Shown: in pieces, positions 1 to 8,358 of the stretch
Layout: every line of letters starts with the position of its first letter
Position numbering within the stretch: position 1 is the first letter of the stretch
Assembly (NCBI RefSeq): GCF_018531425.1
Contig: NZ_JAHBOI010000006.1
Coordinates: forward strand, 190,456-254,455
DNA: 64,000 nt
Reading direction: 5' to 3'
Origin: Paenarthrobacter sp. DKR-5
GTDB taxonomy: Bacteria; Actinomycetota; Actinomycetes; Actinomycetales; Micrococcaceae
Position numbers and translations under genes: made by a program
The notes under the pieces: model-generated
Told to the model about the DNA's origin: nothing
The model's database searches: none
What the model saw: the letters and a program-made list of their open reading frames with translations, nothing else

Positions 1-1
1 G

Positions 2-1714
2 GCGGTGCTCGAACGCGGCGGGAACGCATTCGACGCCGCGGCAGCGGGAGCCTTCGTGCTGCACGTGGTCGAACCCCATTTGAACGGGCCGGGCGGGGAC
101 ATGAGCGCCCTCATCAGCGTCGCCGGAGCCGAGCCGAAGGTGCTGATGGGTCAGGGGCCGGCCCCGGCGGGTGCGACCATTGAGCATTTCCGCGGCGAAG
201 GGCTTGACCTCGTCCCGGGCACCGGTGGGCTGGCCGCGGCAGTGCCCGGAGCGGTCGAGGCCTGGTTCACGCTGCTGGCCGAGCACGGCAGCTGGCCGCT
301 GCCGGACATCCTGGAGTACGCGATCGGCTACGCCCGCGGCGGCCACCCGGTCGCGCCGCGCGTTACGGCCACCATCGGCGCCGTCCGCGAACTCTTCGAA
401 CAGCACTGGCCCAGCTCCGCCGCCCAGTGGATGCCCGGCGGGCGCGTCCCCGAGGCAGGTGAGCTGGTCACCAACCCTGCGTACGCACGCACCCTGGAAC
501 GGCTTGCCGCCGAGGCGGCCGGAGCGGGGAGCCGGCGCGAGGGCATTGAGGCTGCAGGCCGAGCCTGGCGGGAAGGATTTGTCGCTCGGGAAGCCGCGGC
601 GTTCCTGAAGACGCCGCACCGGCATTCGACCGGTGGAGACCACGCCGCCGTGATCGGGGCCTCCGACTTCGCAGCCTTCCGGGCCGGGTTCGAGCCTGCA
701 GTATCCGCGACCTTCCGTGGCGTCCGGGTTGCCAAGACCGGTCCCTGGGGGCAGGGGCCCGTCCTGCTGCAGACGCTGGCGATCCTCGACGGGTTCGACG
801 ACGCGCATCTGGATCCGTCTACGGAGCTGGGCGCCCACACCATCCTGGAGGCGCTGAAGCTGGCCATGGCAGACCGGGACGCCTACTACGGGGACCCGCA
901 GGACAGCACCCGCGTGCCGCTGCAGCAGCTGCTCTCCTCCGGTTACGCAGCCGAGCGCCGCGCGCTGATCGGCGAGAGCGCATCCGCCGAGTTCCGGCCG
1001 GGCCGCATCGACGGCGTCGAGCCCTACCTGCCCAAGCTCCTCACCGAGGACGAGTGGCGCGCCGGAACCGCCGCCGCGCCGGACGGGGCGGTGGGCGAGC
1101 CGACGGTCCGAGCCTCCGGGGAGACCCGGGGCGACACCTGCCACCTTGCGGTCACGGACCGGCACGGCAACATGGTCGCGGCGACGCCGTCGGGCGGCTG
1201 GCTGCAGTCCTCCCCGACAGTGCCCGAACTGGGCTTCTGCCTCGGGACCCGGCTGCAGATGACGTGGCTGGAGTCGGAGGCGCCCTCCGCGCTACGGCCC
1301 GGCGGCCGGCCGCGCACTACGCTGACCCCCACCATGCTTTCCCGCGGCGGCCGGACCGACACCGCGCTGGGCTCCCCGGGCGGGGACCAGCAGGACCAGT
1401 GGCAGCTGCTCTACCTGCTGCGCACCATCGTGGGCGGCTATTCGCCGCAGGAAGCCATCGACGCGCCCGCTTTCCACACCACTTCCCTCGCCGGCTCGTT
1501 CTGGCCGCGCACCTGGGAGCCGGCCGGCGCCGTGGTCGAGGACCGGCTCGGCGAGGAGGTCATTGCCGGGCTGGAGCAACGCGGGCACCGGGTGACCCGG
1601 GCCGGTGACTGGTCCCTGGGCAGGCTCTGCGTGGCGGGCCGGAACCCGGCGAGCGGCGTGCTGTATGCGGCCGCCAATCCACGCGGGATGCAAGGCTATG
1701 CGGCCGGGCGATGA
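2..1714 (+). CDS. Gamma-glutamyltransferase family protein (5' end cut by the window)
   Basis: This is an Ntn-hydrolase of the gamma-glutamyltranspeptidase family, which splits gamma-glutamyl bonds of glutathione-like substrates. The visible frame begins in the conserved GGNAFDAA segment that lies about 25-40 residues from the N terminus in the family, so only a short N-terminal part is missing. The family matures by self-cleavage before a threonine. Here the nucleophile is most likely T378 of the visible frame, in the segment GDTCHLAVTD. A downstream segment around LGSPGGDQQ fits the gamma-glutamyl binding site. The stop codon overlaps the next gene by 17 bp, which suggests one transcript. 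The GTG at position 5 is not the likely real start. The substrate is unknown. Confidence 0.9.
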   Translation, partial: AVLERGGNAFDAAAAGAFVLHVVEPHLNGPGGDMSALISVAGAEPKVLMGQGPAPAGATIEHFRGEGLDLVPGTGGLAAAVPGAVEAWFTLLAEHGSWPLPDILEYAIGYARGGHPVAPRVTATIGAVRELFEQHWPSSAAQWMPGGRVPEAGELVTNPAYARTLERLAAEAAGAGSRREGIEAAGRAWREGFVAREAAAFLKTPHRHSTGGDHAAVIGASDFAAFRAGFEPAVSATFRGVRVAKTGPWGQGPVLLQTLAILDGFDDAHLDPSTELGAHTILEALKLAMADRDAYYGDPQDSTRVPLQQLLSSGYAAERRALIGESASAEFRPGRIDGVEPYLPKLLTEDEWRAGTAAAPDGAVGEPTVRASGETRGDTCHLAVTDRHGNMVAATPSGGWLQSSPTVPELGFCLGTRLQMTWLESEAPSALRPGGRPRTTLTPTMLSRGGRTDTALGSPGGDQQDQWQLLYLLRTIVGGYSPQEAIDAPAFHTTSLAGSFWPRTWEPAGAVVEDRLGEEVIAGLEQRGHRVTRAGDWSLGRLCVAGRNPASGVLYAAANPRGMQGYAAGR

Positions 1715-2678
1715 GGGGTTCCGGCAGGAACGGTTCGACCGGAGGGCGCTGCGCTTCGCGATCGGCTTTCCCTTCGTGCTCGCTGCCGTCTTTGACCTGC
1801 TGACCTGGCTGCTCCGCAGTCGCCTGCCTGATCCGCTGGCACTGCATTGGGGCTCTGCCGGGGCCGATGTCTTCGCGCCGCTGCCCGTGCTGCTCGCGGT
1901 TGCGGGGTGCTGCATCGTGGCCGGAGGCGCCGTCCTGATGATCCAAGGTGCGCGCCGCCGGGACTCGGCGGTGCTGAGCCGGATGCTGATGGGGGCGGGC
2001 ACGGCGGTGGCCCTGCTGCTGGCAGCCGTTTTCGCGTCGCTGGTGGTCGGCCAGCTCGACGTGCCCGACGCGCGGGCCGGCAGCATGGACAGCATCGTCT
2101 TTGCGATGGGAGCCGGTGCCGCCCTCGGCCTGGGCGCCACGATGGGCTTTGTCTACCAGCCGCCGCCGCGCTGGACCGAACAGGACGAGGAGGCGGTCCG
2201 CCGGGTGCTCGCGCCGCAGCAGGAGGAATCCGGCCTGGTCTACTGGCTGCACCCGCGAAGCACGGTATACACCCTTCTCGTGATGATGGCGGTCTCTGTT
2301 GGCACCTTGACCGCGCTGGCCGCGTGGTGGCTCGGCGTGCTGGTGGTCCTGCTGGTGCTGCTCGCCGCCGCGTTCCTCGCGGCCCGGGTCGCCGCGGGTC
2401 CAGGCGGCCTGCAAGTCGCGGTCGCCGGGCTGGTCAGGGTGCTGAACGTGCCGGCCTCCGAGCTGGCCGGCGCCGAGGAACGGGAGGTAACCGCCCGCGA
2501 CTACGGCGGCTGGGGCTACCGGGTCACGGCCGCCGGTTCCTCCTACCTGGTCGGCAGCGGGCCCGTCGTCGTCGTGCACCGCCGCGGCGGCCCCGACGTC
2601 GTGGTCGGAACGCGAAGCGCCGAGCGCGCAGCAGAGCTCGCCGCGGTGCTCCGGGCCGCAGGGTCAGCCGGGAGGTAA
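1698..2678 (+). CDS. DUF1648-containing multi-pass membrane protein
   Basis: This 326-residue protein has about six hydrophobic segments, near residues 18-38, 62-82, 97-118, 132-152 and two between 193 and 235. The N-terminal loop LPDPLALHWGSAGADVF matches the DUF1648 signature (P-x-H-W then G-x-x-D). The C-terminal 80 residues look like a soluble PH-like beta domain. The ATG at 1698 was chosen because the frame upstream lies inside the gamma-glutamyltransferase gene. The ribosome-binding site is weak, so translational coupling to the preceding gene is likely. Family members are poorly characterised, some being linked to the SdpI-type immunity and sensor proteins of Bacillus. The function here is unknown. 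Confidence 0.75.
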   Translation: MRPGDEGFRQERFDRRALRFAIGFPFVLAAVFDLLTWLLRSRLPDPLALHWGSAGADVFAPLPVLLAVAGCCIVAGGAVLMIQGARRRDSAVLSRMLMGAGTAVALLLAAVFASLVVGQLDVPDARAGSMDSIVFAMGAGAALGLGATMGFVYQPPPRWTEQDEEAVRRVLAPQQEESGLVYWLHPRSTVYTLLVMMAVSVGTLTALAAWWLGVLVVLLVLLAAAFLAARVAAGPGGLQVAVAGLVRVLNVPASELAGAEEREVTARDYGGWGYRVTAAGSSYLVGSGPVVVVHRRGGPDVVVGTRSAERAAELAAVLRAAGSAGR

Positions 2679-2715
2679 CGAACAGGCCCGGTAACGTACA
2701 GGCCCGGTAACGAAC
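2674..2715. repeat. Short tandem repeat at the end of the DUF1648 gene
   Basis: The 16-bp unit GGTAACGWACAGGCCC occurs twice in full and a third time in part, across the stop codon of the DUF1648 gene. The last copy can form a small hairpin (CCCGGT with ACCGGG). It may act as a weak terminator before rpiB. Confidence 0.6.
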
Positions 2716-2824
2716 CGGGCCGGCGCCGCGGAACTTGTACCCTAGAGTCGAGCGTTAATCTCCTTGGCCGCACGGGTCCCCGGCCCGCGCCGCCGCAGCA
2801 CCTCCCGAGCAGAACGGAACTGCA

Positions 2825-3307
2825 GTGTCCTACCCCCGCGTCCACATCGCCACCGACCATGCCGGCCTGGAACTGAGTGCCCATCTGGTGGGCTATTTCA
2901 GCTCCAAGGGCTACGAGGTCGTTGACCACGGGCCGAAAGAATACGACCCCGAGGACGACTACCCCTCGTTCTGCATCCGGGCCGCTGAAGCGGTCGTCGC
3001 CGACCAGGTGTCCGGGGTGCACGCGCTCGGCGTCGTCCTGGGCGGTTCGGGCAACGGCGAGCAGATTGCGGCGAACAAGGTCCGCGGCGTGCGGGCAGCG
3101 CTGGCGTGGAACATTGACACGGCCCGCCTGGCGCGGGACCACAATGACGCGAACGTCATTGCCGTGGGCGGCCGGCAGCACTCGCTGGAAGAAGCCACCG
3201 AGCTGATCGAAGCGTTCCTGACGCACCCCTTCAGCCAGGCGCCGCGCCACGTCAGGCGGATCGGCAAGATTGCCGTCTATGAGACGAGCGGGGAAATCGT
3301 CGAGTAG
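2825..3307 (+). CDS. rpiB: Ribose-5-phosphate isomerase B
   Basis: It interconverts ribulose 5-phosphate and ribose 5-phosphate in the non-oxidative pentose phosphate pathway, in the cytosol. The 160-residue protein has the RpiB N terminus (HIATDHAGLEL) and the loop GGSGNGEQIAANK. Glutamate E79 sits where enteric RpiB has its catalytic cysteine. This is the actinobacterial form described for Mycobacterium tuberculosis RpiB. The start is GTG. The stop is 9 bp from the start of the glycosylase gene, so the two are probably co-transcribed. The pairing with a Nei-type gene is conserved in mycobacteria (Rv2465c-Rv2464c). Confidence 0.95.
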   Translation: MSYPRVHIATDHAGLELSAHLVGYFSSKGYEVVDHGPKEYDPEDDYPSFCIRAAEAVVADQVSGVHALGVVLGGSGNGEQIAANKVRGVRAALAWNIDTARLARDHNDANVIAVGGRQHSLEEATELIEAFLTHPFSQAPRHVRRIGKIAVYETSGEIVE

Positions 3308-3316
3308 CGAGCGGTC

Positions 3317-4213
3317 ATGCCCGAGGGACATTCCATTCACCGGCTGGCGCACCAGTTCGGATCGGTCTTCTCCGGCCAGCCGCTGAGGGCATCGAGCCCG
3401 CAGGGCAGGTTCGCTGACGGCGCGCGGCTGCTTGATGGCCACGTGCTGCTGGGCGCGTCGGCGCACGGCAAGCAGCTCTTCCTGCATTTCGACCACGACC
3501 TCCATCTGCGGGTGCACCTGGGGCTCTACGGCGCCTGGGAGTTCGGCGGGGACGAGACGTTCGCCGGCGCCTCCAGCATCGGCGCGCCACGACGGGTGGG
3601 GGAGCAGGAAAGCGGCTCCGTGCGGGGCGGCGGCTACAACGGTCCTCCGGCCCCGGTTGGCGCGGTCCGGGTGCGGCTGGAATCGGAACACGGCTGGGCC
3701 GACCTGCGCGGCGCGTCGGCCTGCGAGGTGCTGACCGCGGAGCAGATGGCGGCGGTCACGGCAAGGCTGGGTCCTGACCCGCTGCACGCCGACGACGGCG
3801 CCGGCGCTGCCGAGTTCGCCCGCCGGCTGGGCGCGAAGTCCGCGGCGGTGGGGCAACTGCTGATGAACCAGGAAGTCATCGCCGGCGTGGGAAATGTGTA
3901 CCGGGCCGAGGTGCTGTTCCTGCGCGGGCTGGACCCGCGGGCGCCCGGCCGGAGCGTACCCGAGGCCGAGGCGCTCGCGCTTTGGCGCACGGTGCGCTCC
4001 TGCATGTCCGACGGAGTGCACCAGGGCCGGATCGTCACCACCGAGCCGGCTGACCGCGGCAACCCGGACGGCCCGGCGTCGCGCGAGGACGCGCACTATG
4101 TCTACAAGCGGACGGGCCTGCCCTGCCGGCGCTGCGGGACGCCGGTGGCGCAGGCGGAGATGGCCGCCCGGAAGCTGTACTGGTGCCCCGGCTGCCAGGG
4201 CGGCTCCGCCTGA
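3317..4213 (+). CDS. Fpg/Nei-family DNA glycosylase / AP lyase
   Basis: This base-excision repair enzyme removes oxidised bases and cuts the abasic site. The 298-residue protein starts MPEGHSIHRLA, giving the N-terminal proline (P2, nucleophile after Met removal) and E3 that define the family. The middle has the helix-two-turn-helix segment GQLLMNQEVIAGVGNVYRAE. The C terminus has a four-cysteine zinc finger, CRRC about 20 residues before CPGC. MPEGHSIHRL is typical of the actinobacterial Nei2 branch rather than of Fpg/MutM. An acidic and Gly-rich insert near residues 75-115 is a little longer than usual. It sits directly after rpiB, as in mycobacteria. Confidence 0.92.
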   Translation: MPEGHSIHRLAHQFGSVFSGQPLRASSPQGRFADGARLLDGHVLLGASAHGKQLFLHFDHDLHLRVHLGLYGAWEFGGDETFAGASSIGAPRRVGEQESGSVRGGGYNGPPAPVGAVRVRLESEHGWADLRGASACEVLTAEQMAAVTARLGPDPLHADDGAGAAEFARRLGAKSAAVGQLLMNQEVIAGVGNVYRAEVLFLRGLDPRAPGRSVPEAEALALWRTVRSCMSDGVHQGRIVTTEPADRGNPDGPASREDAHYVYKRTGLPCRRCGTPVAQAEMAARKLYWCPGCQGGSA

Positions 4214-4248
4214 TTCGTCCCGGACCCAGGACCAGCTCAGACGCAGGA

Positions 4249-4698
4249 TCAGGACGCGGGAGTGCCCGCGCACTGCGGGCAGACCCCGCGGAGGACGACC
4301 TGGGCGGACTCGATGACCGCTCCCGGCAGCTGCAGCCCCAGCAGGTCCTGCACCGGGGTGGCGGCAGGCACGTCCAGGAGGGCCTCGCACCGGCGGCAGA
4401 GGAAGTGGTGGTGGCTGTGGCCGTGCACCTCATACAGTGCGGTCCCGGGGCCGGCGTCGACGGCGGCGACCAGCCCGGCGTCGGCGAGGGCTTTCAAGGC
4501 GTTGTACACGCTGGTGCGGGGCAGGCCCGGTCCGTCACCGGCCACTGCCGCGGCGACCTGGTCGGCCGAGCGGTGCCCGCCCAGCCGGGCCAGGGTGCGG
4601 TAGACGGTGAGCCGGGGACCGGTGACGCGCAGCCCGCGGGAGCGCAGCCGGGCCGCGACGTCGTCGGACGTCGGGTGCGCAAGGGGATCAACGGTCAC
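4249..4698 (-). CDS. Fur-family transcriptional regulator
   Basis: This 149-residue metal- or peroxide-responsive repressor has an N-terminal winged helix (recognition helix around TSVYNALKALADAGLV) and a C-terminal dimer domain. The metal ligands are visible in HGHSHHHFLCRRC and in the second CxxC near the end (CPQC), which would form the structural zinc site. The GTG start is set by a strong ribosome-binding site (GGAGGAGG, 6 nt upstream). The sequence alone does not separate FurA, Zur, Nur or PerR-type roles. In actinobacteria such genes are often next to a catalase, but none is here. The promoter is embedded in tandem repeats that could be its own operator. Confidence 0.9.
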   Translation of the reverse strand: MTVDPLAHPTSDDVAARLRSRGLRVTGPRLTVYRTLARLGGHRSADQVAAAVAGDGPGLPRTSVYNALKALADAGLVAAVDAGPGTALYEVHGHSHHHFLCRRCEALLDVPAATPVQDLLGLQLPGAVIESAQVVLRGVCPQCAGTPAS

Positions 4699-4737
4699 CG
4701 CTGCCCTCCTCCGGGTCGACGCAGCTCGAGTGCTTAC

Positions 4738-4765
4738 ACATTATCCAGATTTAGACCCTGTACAA
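4738..4765 (-). promoter_or_regulatory. Putative promoter of the Fur-family gene
   Basis: On the minus strand TTGTAC (4765-4760) and TAATGT (4743-4738) are separated by 16 bp and lie about 40-65 bp before the GTG start. The -35-like hexamer lies inside the first of the 17-bp repeats, so each repeat carries a similar hexamer. This is a sequence match only. Confidence 0.4.
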
Positions 4766-4833
4766 ATTTAGACGCTGTACAAATTTAGACGCAGTACAGA
4801 TTTAGACGCAGTACAGATTTAGACGCAGTACAA
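4749..4833. repeat. Five 17-bp tandem repeats upstream of the Fur-family gene
   Basis: There are five head-to-tail copies of ATTTAGACGCAGTACAR, starting at 4749, 4766, 4783, 4800 and 4817. The two copies nearest the gene differ at one or two bases. The tract is AT-rich compared with its surroundings and overlaps the likely fur promoter. It may be a multiplied repressor binding site or a slippage expansion. Confidence 0.9.
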
Positions 4834-4850
4834 ATAAGCAGGCCGAGTGA

Positions 4851-4883
4851 CTTAAAAACAGAAGGCCCCTCCGGAGAGGGGCC
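4851..4883 (-). terminator. Rho-independent terminator after tRNA-Gly
   Basis: Read on the minus strand, GGCCCCTC and GAGGGGCC form an 8-bp stem with a 4-nt loop, followed within a few bases by TTTTT. It lies directly downstream of the tRNA-Gly gene. Confidence 0.85.
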
Positions 4884-4888
4884 AGACG

Positions 4889-4959
4889 AGGGGATGACGG
4901 GAATCGAACCCGCGTAATCAGTTTGGAAGACTGAGGCTCTACCATTGAGCTACATCCCC
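4889..4959 (-). tRNA. tRNA-Gly (anticodon TCC)
   Basis: The 71-nt cloverleaf has acceptor arms GGGGATG and CATCCCC, discriminator T, and anticodon loop CTTCCAA, giving anticodon UCC for GGA codons. The T arm carries GGTTCGATTCC. CCA is not encoded. A TTGACA hexamer on the minus strand at 5068-5063 and TATGAT at 5048-5043 lie upstream, but their 14-bp spacing is short, so the promoter is not certain. Confidence 0.95.
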
Positions 4960-5112
4960 GAAGGGCCGGCACCTTCAGTGCGCCATGGCGGTGAACCGCC
5001 CGCAATCCGTGCCGTCGGTCATTGCGACCGGAGATAACTAAATCATACCTGCGGCCGGTAGTGTCAAATGTGCAACACCGCTCGCTTTCGCTTTAGACTA
5101 GCCTGTGCACTA

Positions 5113-5185
5113 CGGGGCGTAGCGTAGTGGCTAGCGCGCCTGCTTTGGGAGCAGGAGATCGCAGGTTCGAGTCCTGTCGCCCCGA
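5113..5185 (+). tRNA. tRNA-Pro (anticodon TGG)
   Basis: The 73-nt cloverleaf has acceptor arms CGGGGCG and CGCCCCG, discriminator A, and anticodon loop TTTGGGA, giving UGG for proline CCA codons. The T loop is TTCGAGT. CCA is not encoded. A -10-like TAGACT lies at 5095-5100. The gene is 63 bp upstream of tig and may be read on the same transcript. Confidence 0.95.
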
Positions 5186-5248
5186 CACGGCTGGCCCGGC
5201 ATCCGCCCGGGGAGTCGCCATCATCCACCAATCCAGGAGTACTCCGCT

Positions 5249-6646
5249 GTGAAGAGCGCCGTCGAGAACATCAATCCCACCCGGGTCAAGCTCAATGTTG
5301 AGGTCCCCTTCGAGGAATTGAAGCCAAGCATCGACGAGGCCTACAAGACCATCGCCTCGCAGATCCAGGTCCCCGGATTCCGCAAGGGCAAGGTCCCCAG
5401 CAAGCTGATCGACCAGCGCGTCGGCCGCGGCTATGTCCTGGAGACCGCCATCAACGAGGGCCTGAACGGCTTCTACCAGAACGCCGTGCAGGAGACGGGC
5501 ATCCGCCCGCTGAGCCGCCCCGAGGTCGAGGTGACCGAGGTCCCGGACCCGACCGCCACCGACGGCCAGCTCAAGTTCCACGTCGAGGTCGACATCCGTC
5601 CCGAGGTTGAACTGCCCGACTACAGCGGCATCGCCGTCGAGGTCGAGGCCGCCGAGACGTCCGACGCCGACGTGGAGACGGCCCTCGACGAGCTGCGCGG
5701 CCGCTTCGGCACGCTCAAGCCGGTCGAGCGTCCCGCCGCCGACGGCGACTTCCTGACCATCGACATCAGCGCCAAGGTCGACGGCGAAGAGGTCGACTCC
5801 GCGACGGGCCTGTCCTACCAGGTCGGCTCCGGCACCATGCTCGAAGGCCTCGACGAGGCTGTCACCGGACTCTCCGTCGACGAGTCGGCAATCTTCGACA
5901 CCAAGCTCGTCGGCGGCGACCACGCCGGCGAGGACGCGCAGGTGTCGGTGAAGGTCACTGCTGTCAAGGAGCGCGAGCTGCCGGTGGCCAACGACGACTT
6001 CGCCCAGCTGGCCAGCGAGTTCGACACCCTTGAGGAACTGCGCGCCGACCTGGCCAAGCAGGCAGGGGAGTCCGCGATCGTCAAGCAGGGCGTCGAAGCC
6101 CGCGACAAGGTGCTCGACAAGCTCGTCGAAATGATCGAGGTTCCGGTTCCGGAATCCGTCATCACCGAGCAGATCGAGCAGCACTTCAACGCCGAGGCCG
6201 GCCAGCAGGCCGAGGACCACGACACCGAAGAGCACCGCGCCGAGGTCAAGACCAACGCCGAGCGCGCCTTCAAGAACGAGATCATCCTCGACGCTATTGC
6301 GGAGAAGGAAGAGGTCGGCGTCAGCCAGAACGAGCTGATCGACTACATCGTCTCGACGGCCAGCCAGTACGGCATGGACCCGAACCAGTTCGCCCAGCTG
6401 ATCGACCAGAGCGGCCAGGTCCCGATGATGGTGTCCGAGGTCCGCCGCCGCAAGGCCCTCGCCGTGGTGCTGGCCGAAGCCAAGGTCACCGACAGCAAGG
6501 GCGAGACCGTGGACCTGAGCGAGTTCGTGCGCCCCGCGGGTGAAGAGGAAGCTCCGGCTGCCGAAGAGGCTCCCGAGGCATCCGAAGAAACCGCCGCGCA
6601 GGCCAAGACCCCGGCCGCCGACGATCCGGGTGCAGCCCGCTTCTAG
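5249..6646 (+). CDS. tig: Trigger factor (ribosome-associated chaperone and prolyl isomerase)
   Basis: It binds the ribosomal exit tunnel and folds nascent proteins. Domains run in the usual order: an N-terminal ribosome-binding domain with the signature loop GFRKGKVP near residues 47-54, a central FKBP-type PPIase domain (about 155-245), and a helical C-terminal arm domain. The protein is 465 residues, slightly longer than the E. coli form, owing to an acidic Glu/Ala-rich tail after about residue 425. The GTG start has the Shine-Dalgarno AGGAG eight bases upstream. It precedes clpP1P2-clpX, the common bacterial order, and ends in a strong hairpin terminator. Confidence 0.97.
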   Translation: MKSAVENINPTRVKLNVEVPFEELKPSIDEAYKTIASQIQVPGFRKGKVPSKLIDQRVGRGYVLETAINEGLNGFYQNAVQETGIRPLSRPEVEVTEVPDPTATDGQLKFHVEVDIRPEVELPDYSGIAVEVEAAETSDADVETALDELRGRFGTLKPVERPAADGDFLTIDISAKVDGEEVDSATGLSYQVGSGTMLEGLDEAVTGLSVDESAIFDTKLVGGDHAGEDAQVSVKVTAVKERELPVANDDFAQLASEFDTLEELRADLAKQAGESAIVKQGVEARDKVLDKLVEMIEVPVPESVITEQIEQHFNAEAGQQAEDHDTEEHRAEVKTNAERAFKNEIILDAIAEKEEVGVSQNELIDYIVSTASQYGMDPNQFAQLIDQSGQVPMMVSEVRRRKALAVVLAEAKVTDSKGETVDLSEFVRPAGEEEAPAAEEAPEASEETAAQAKTPAADDPGAARF

Positions 6647-6661
6647 TCCCGCAGCGCCACC

Positions 6662-6700
6662 GGCCGCCGTCCTCCACCATGGAGGGCGGCGGCCGTTGTT
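6662..6700 (+). terminator. Terminator after tig
   Basis: GGCCGCCG-t-CCTCC and GGAGG-g-CGGCGGCC form a stem of about 14 bp with a short loop, followed by TTGTTT. It separates tig from the clpP operon. Confidence 0.8.
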
Positions 6701-6721
6701 TAAGCGGCTCCGGCACTGGTG

Positions 6722-6735
6722 CGCCGTCAGCGAAC
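6722..6735 (+). promoter_or_regulatory. Candidate ClgR operator upstream of clpP1
   Basis: The sequence CGCCGTCAGCGAAC fits the half-site pattern CGC-N5-GCG followed by AT-rich bases that is known for ClgR, the activator of clpP1P2 in Corynebacterium and relatives. It lies 114 bp before the clpP1 start. One of the conserved inner positions does not match, so this is a proposal from pattern and context. Confidence 0.4.
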
Positions 6736-6848
6736 AGCACGCTTTGCGGAAACAAAACGCGGGCCGGAACGGCTACTGTCCAAAGAGGAAACAGAAGGCA
6801 GGCATTGTCTGACTTGGCCAGTCCACAGCGAGTGAGAGGTACCAACCA

Positions 6849-7472
6849 ATGTCCAACGAAACACCGGCCCCCACCATGGCCGCCGTTGAGCCGGCCAGCC
6901 GGGACGATTACATCTACAACCGTCTGCTGCGCGAGCGCATCATCTGGCTGGGCTCGGAGGTGCGGGACGAGAACGCGAACACCATCTGCTCGCAGCTGCT
7001 GCTGCTCTCGGCCGAGGACCCCGAGAAGGACATCTACCTCTACATCAACTCCCCGGGCGGATCGATCACGGCCGGCATGGCGATCTACGACACGATGCAG
7101 TTCATCCCGAACGACGTTGTCACGGTCGCCACGGGCCTGGCAGCGTCGATGGGACAGTTCCTGCTTTCTTCCGGCACCAAGGGCAAGCGCTACGCGACCC
7201 CCAACGCCCGCATCCTCATGCACCAGCCTTCCGGCGGCATCGGCGGCACGGCGTCGGACATCAAGATCCAGGCCGAGCTGATCCTGCACATGAAGAAGGT
7301 CATGGCTGAGCTCACCGCCGAGCAGACCGGGCAGACCGTGGAGCAGATCCTCAAGGACAACGACCGCGACAAGTGGTTCACGGCGGCCGAAGGCCTTGAA
7401 TACGGCTTCTTCGACAAGATCGCAGCGCACTCCGGGTCCGTCTCGGGCGGCGGCGGAACTGCGCAGAACTGA
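6849..7472 (+). CDS. clpP1: ATP-dependent Clp protease proteolytic subunit ClpP1
   Basis: This serine peptidase of the Clp barrel degrades proteins unfolded by ClpX or ClpC. The 207-residue protein has the nucleophile S100 in [10 protein letters not shown]125 in MHQPSGG and the catalytic Asp near residue 170 (KDNDRDKW). The oxyanion Gly-rich strand YINSPGGS is present. The C terminus ends in a flexible Gly/Ser stretch. Actinobacteria usually have two ClpP subunits that form one mixed complex, and the second follows 32 bp downstream. Expression is probably driven from the region with the candidate ClgR site. Confidence 0.97.
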   Translation: MSNETPAPTMAAVEPASRDDYIYNRLLRERIIWLGSEVRDENANTICSQLLLLSAEDPEKDIYLYINSPGGSITAGMAIYDTMQFIPNDVVTVATGLAASMGQFLLSSGTKGKRYATPNARILMHQPSGGIGGTASDIKIQAELILHMKKVMAELTAEQTGQTVEQILKDNDRDKWFTAAEGLEYGFFDKIAAHSGSVSGGGGTAQN

Positions 7473-7504
7473 CCGGCACCGAGACACACCAGGAGACCAG
7501 CACC

Positions 7505-8173
7505 ATGAACTTCAACTTCAGCGCCGCCGGCGGATCCGCGCAGAACATGCCCACCAGCCGCTACGTGCTTCCCCAGTTCGAGGAGCGCACGCCGTACGGC
7601 TTCAAGCGCCAGGACCCCTACACCAAGCTTTTCGAGGACCGCATCATCTTCCTGGGCGTCCAGGTCGATGACGCATCGGCCGATGACATCATGGCCCAGC
7701 TGCTGGTGCTCGAGTCCACGGACCCGGACCGCGACATCACGCTCTACATCAACTCCCCGGGCGGCTCGTTCACCGCGATGACGGCCATCTACGACACGAT
7801 GCAGTACATCCGGCCCGAGATCCAGACGGTGTGCCTGGGCCAGGCTGCCAGTGCCGCGGCCGTGCTGCTGGCTGCCGGCACCCCCGGCAAGCGCCTGGCA
7901 CTGCCGAACGCCCGCGTGCTCATCCACCAGCCCGCCCTCGCCGGCGGCGACCGCGGCCAGGCCTCCGACATCGAGATCCAGGCCAACGAAGTCATGCGTA
8001 TGCGCAGCTGGCTTGAGACGACCCTCGGCCGCCACTCCGGGCGCACACCGGAACAGGTCAACAACGACATCGAGCGCGACAAGATCCTGACCGCCGAGGA
8101 GGCCCGCGACTACGGCCTGATCGACCAGGTCCTGGACTCCCGCAAGATCAAGGCCACGGCCATCGCCAAGTAG
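7505..8173 (+). CDS. clpP2: ATP-dependent Clp protease proteolytic subunit ClpP2
   Basis: This is the second ClpP subunit, 222 residues, encoded in the same operon as ClpP1. The nucleophile is S116 in GQAASAAAV and the base is H141 in [11 protein letters not shown] catalytic Asp lies in NNDIERDK. Compared with ClpP1 it has a longer N terminus (about 20 extra residues), as in mycobacterial ClpP2, where this region helps dock the ATPase partner. The start ATG follows a GGAGA ribosome-binding sequence. A strong hairpin after the stop ends the two-gene operon. Confidence 0.97.
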   Translation: MNFNFSAAGGSAQNMPTSRYVLPQFEERTPYGFKRQDPYTKLFEDRIIFLGVQVDDASADDIMAQLLVLESTDPDRDITLYINSPGGSFTAMTAIYDTMQYIRPEIQTVCLGQAASAAAVLLAAGTPGKRLALPNARVLIHQPALAGGDRGQASDIEIQANEVMRMRSWLETTLGRHSGRTPEQVNNDIERDKILTAEEARDYGLIDQVLDSRKIKATAIAK

Positions 8174-8187
8174 GCGCCGGCAGCACA

Positions 8188-8230
8188 CGCCGGAGCCGCC
8201 CGCGTAAAGTCGGCGGCTCCGGCGTTTGCT
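8188..8230 (+). terminator. Terminator after clpP2
   Basis: CGCCGGAGCCGCC and GGCGGCTCCGGCG form a 13-bp stem with an 11-nt loop, followed by TTTGCTGT. Confidence 0.8.
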
Positions 8231-8358
8231 GTACCCGCTCTGTCGGTGATGTGCCCTACAGTGGAGCTAGCCAGTTTTTCAGGCATCGTCCTTCGGGACA
8301 GGCCGGGCACCCGGTGCACCGGCCGCAGCGCGAGAGTAAGACACGAAGGGAACTCCAC

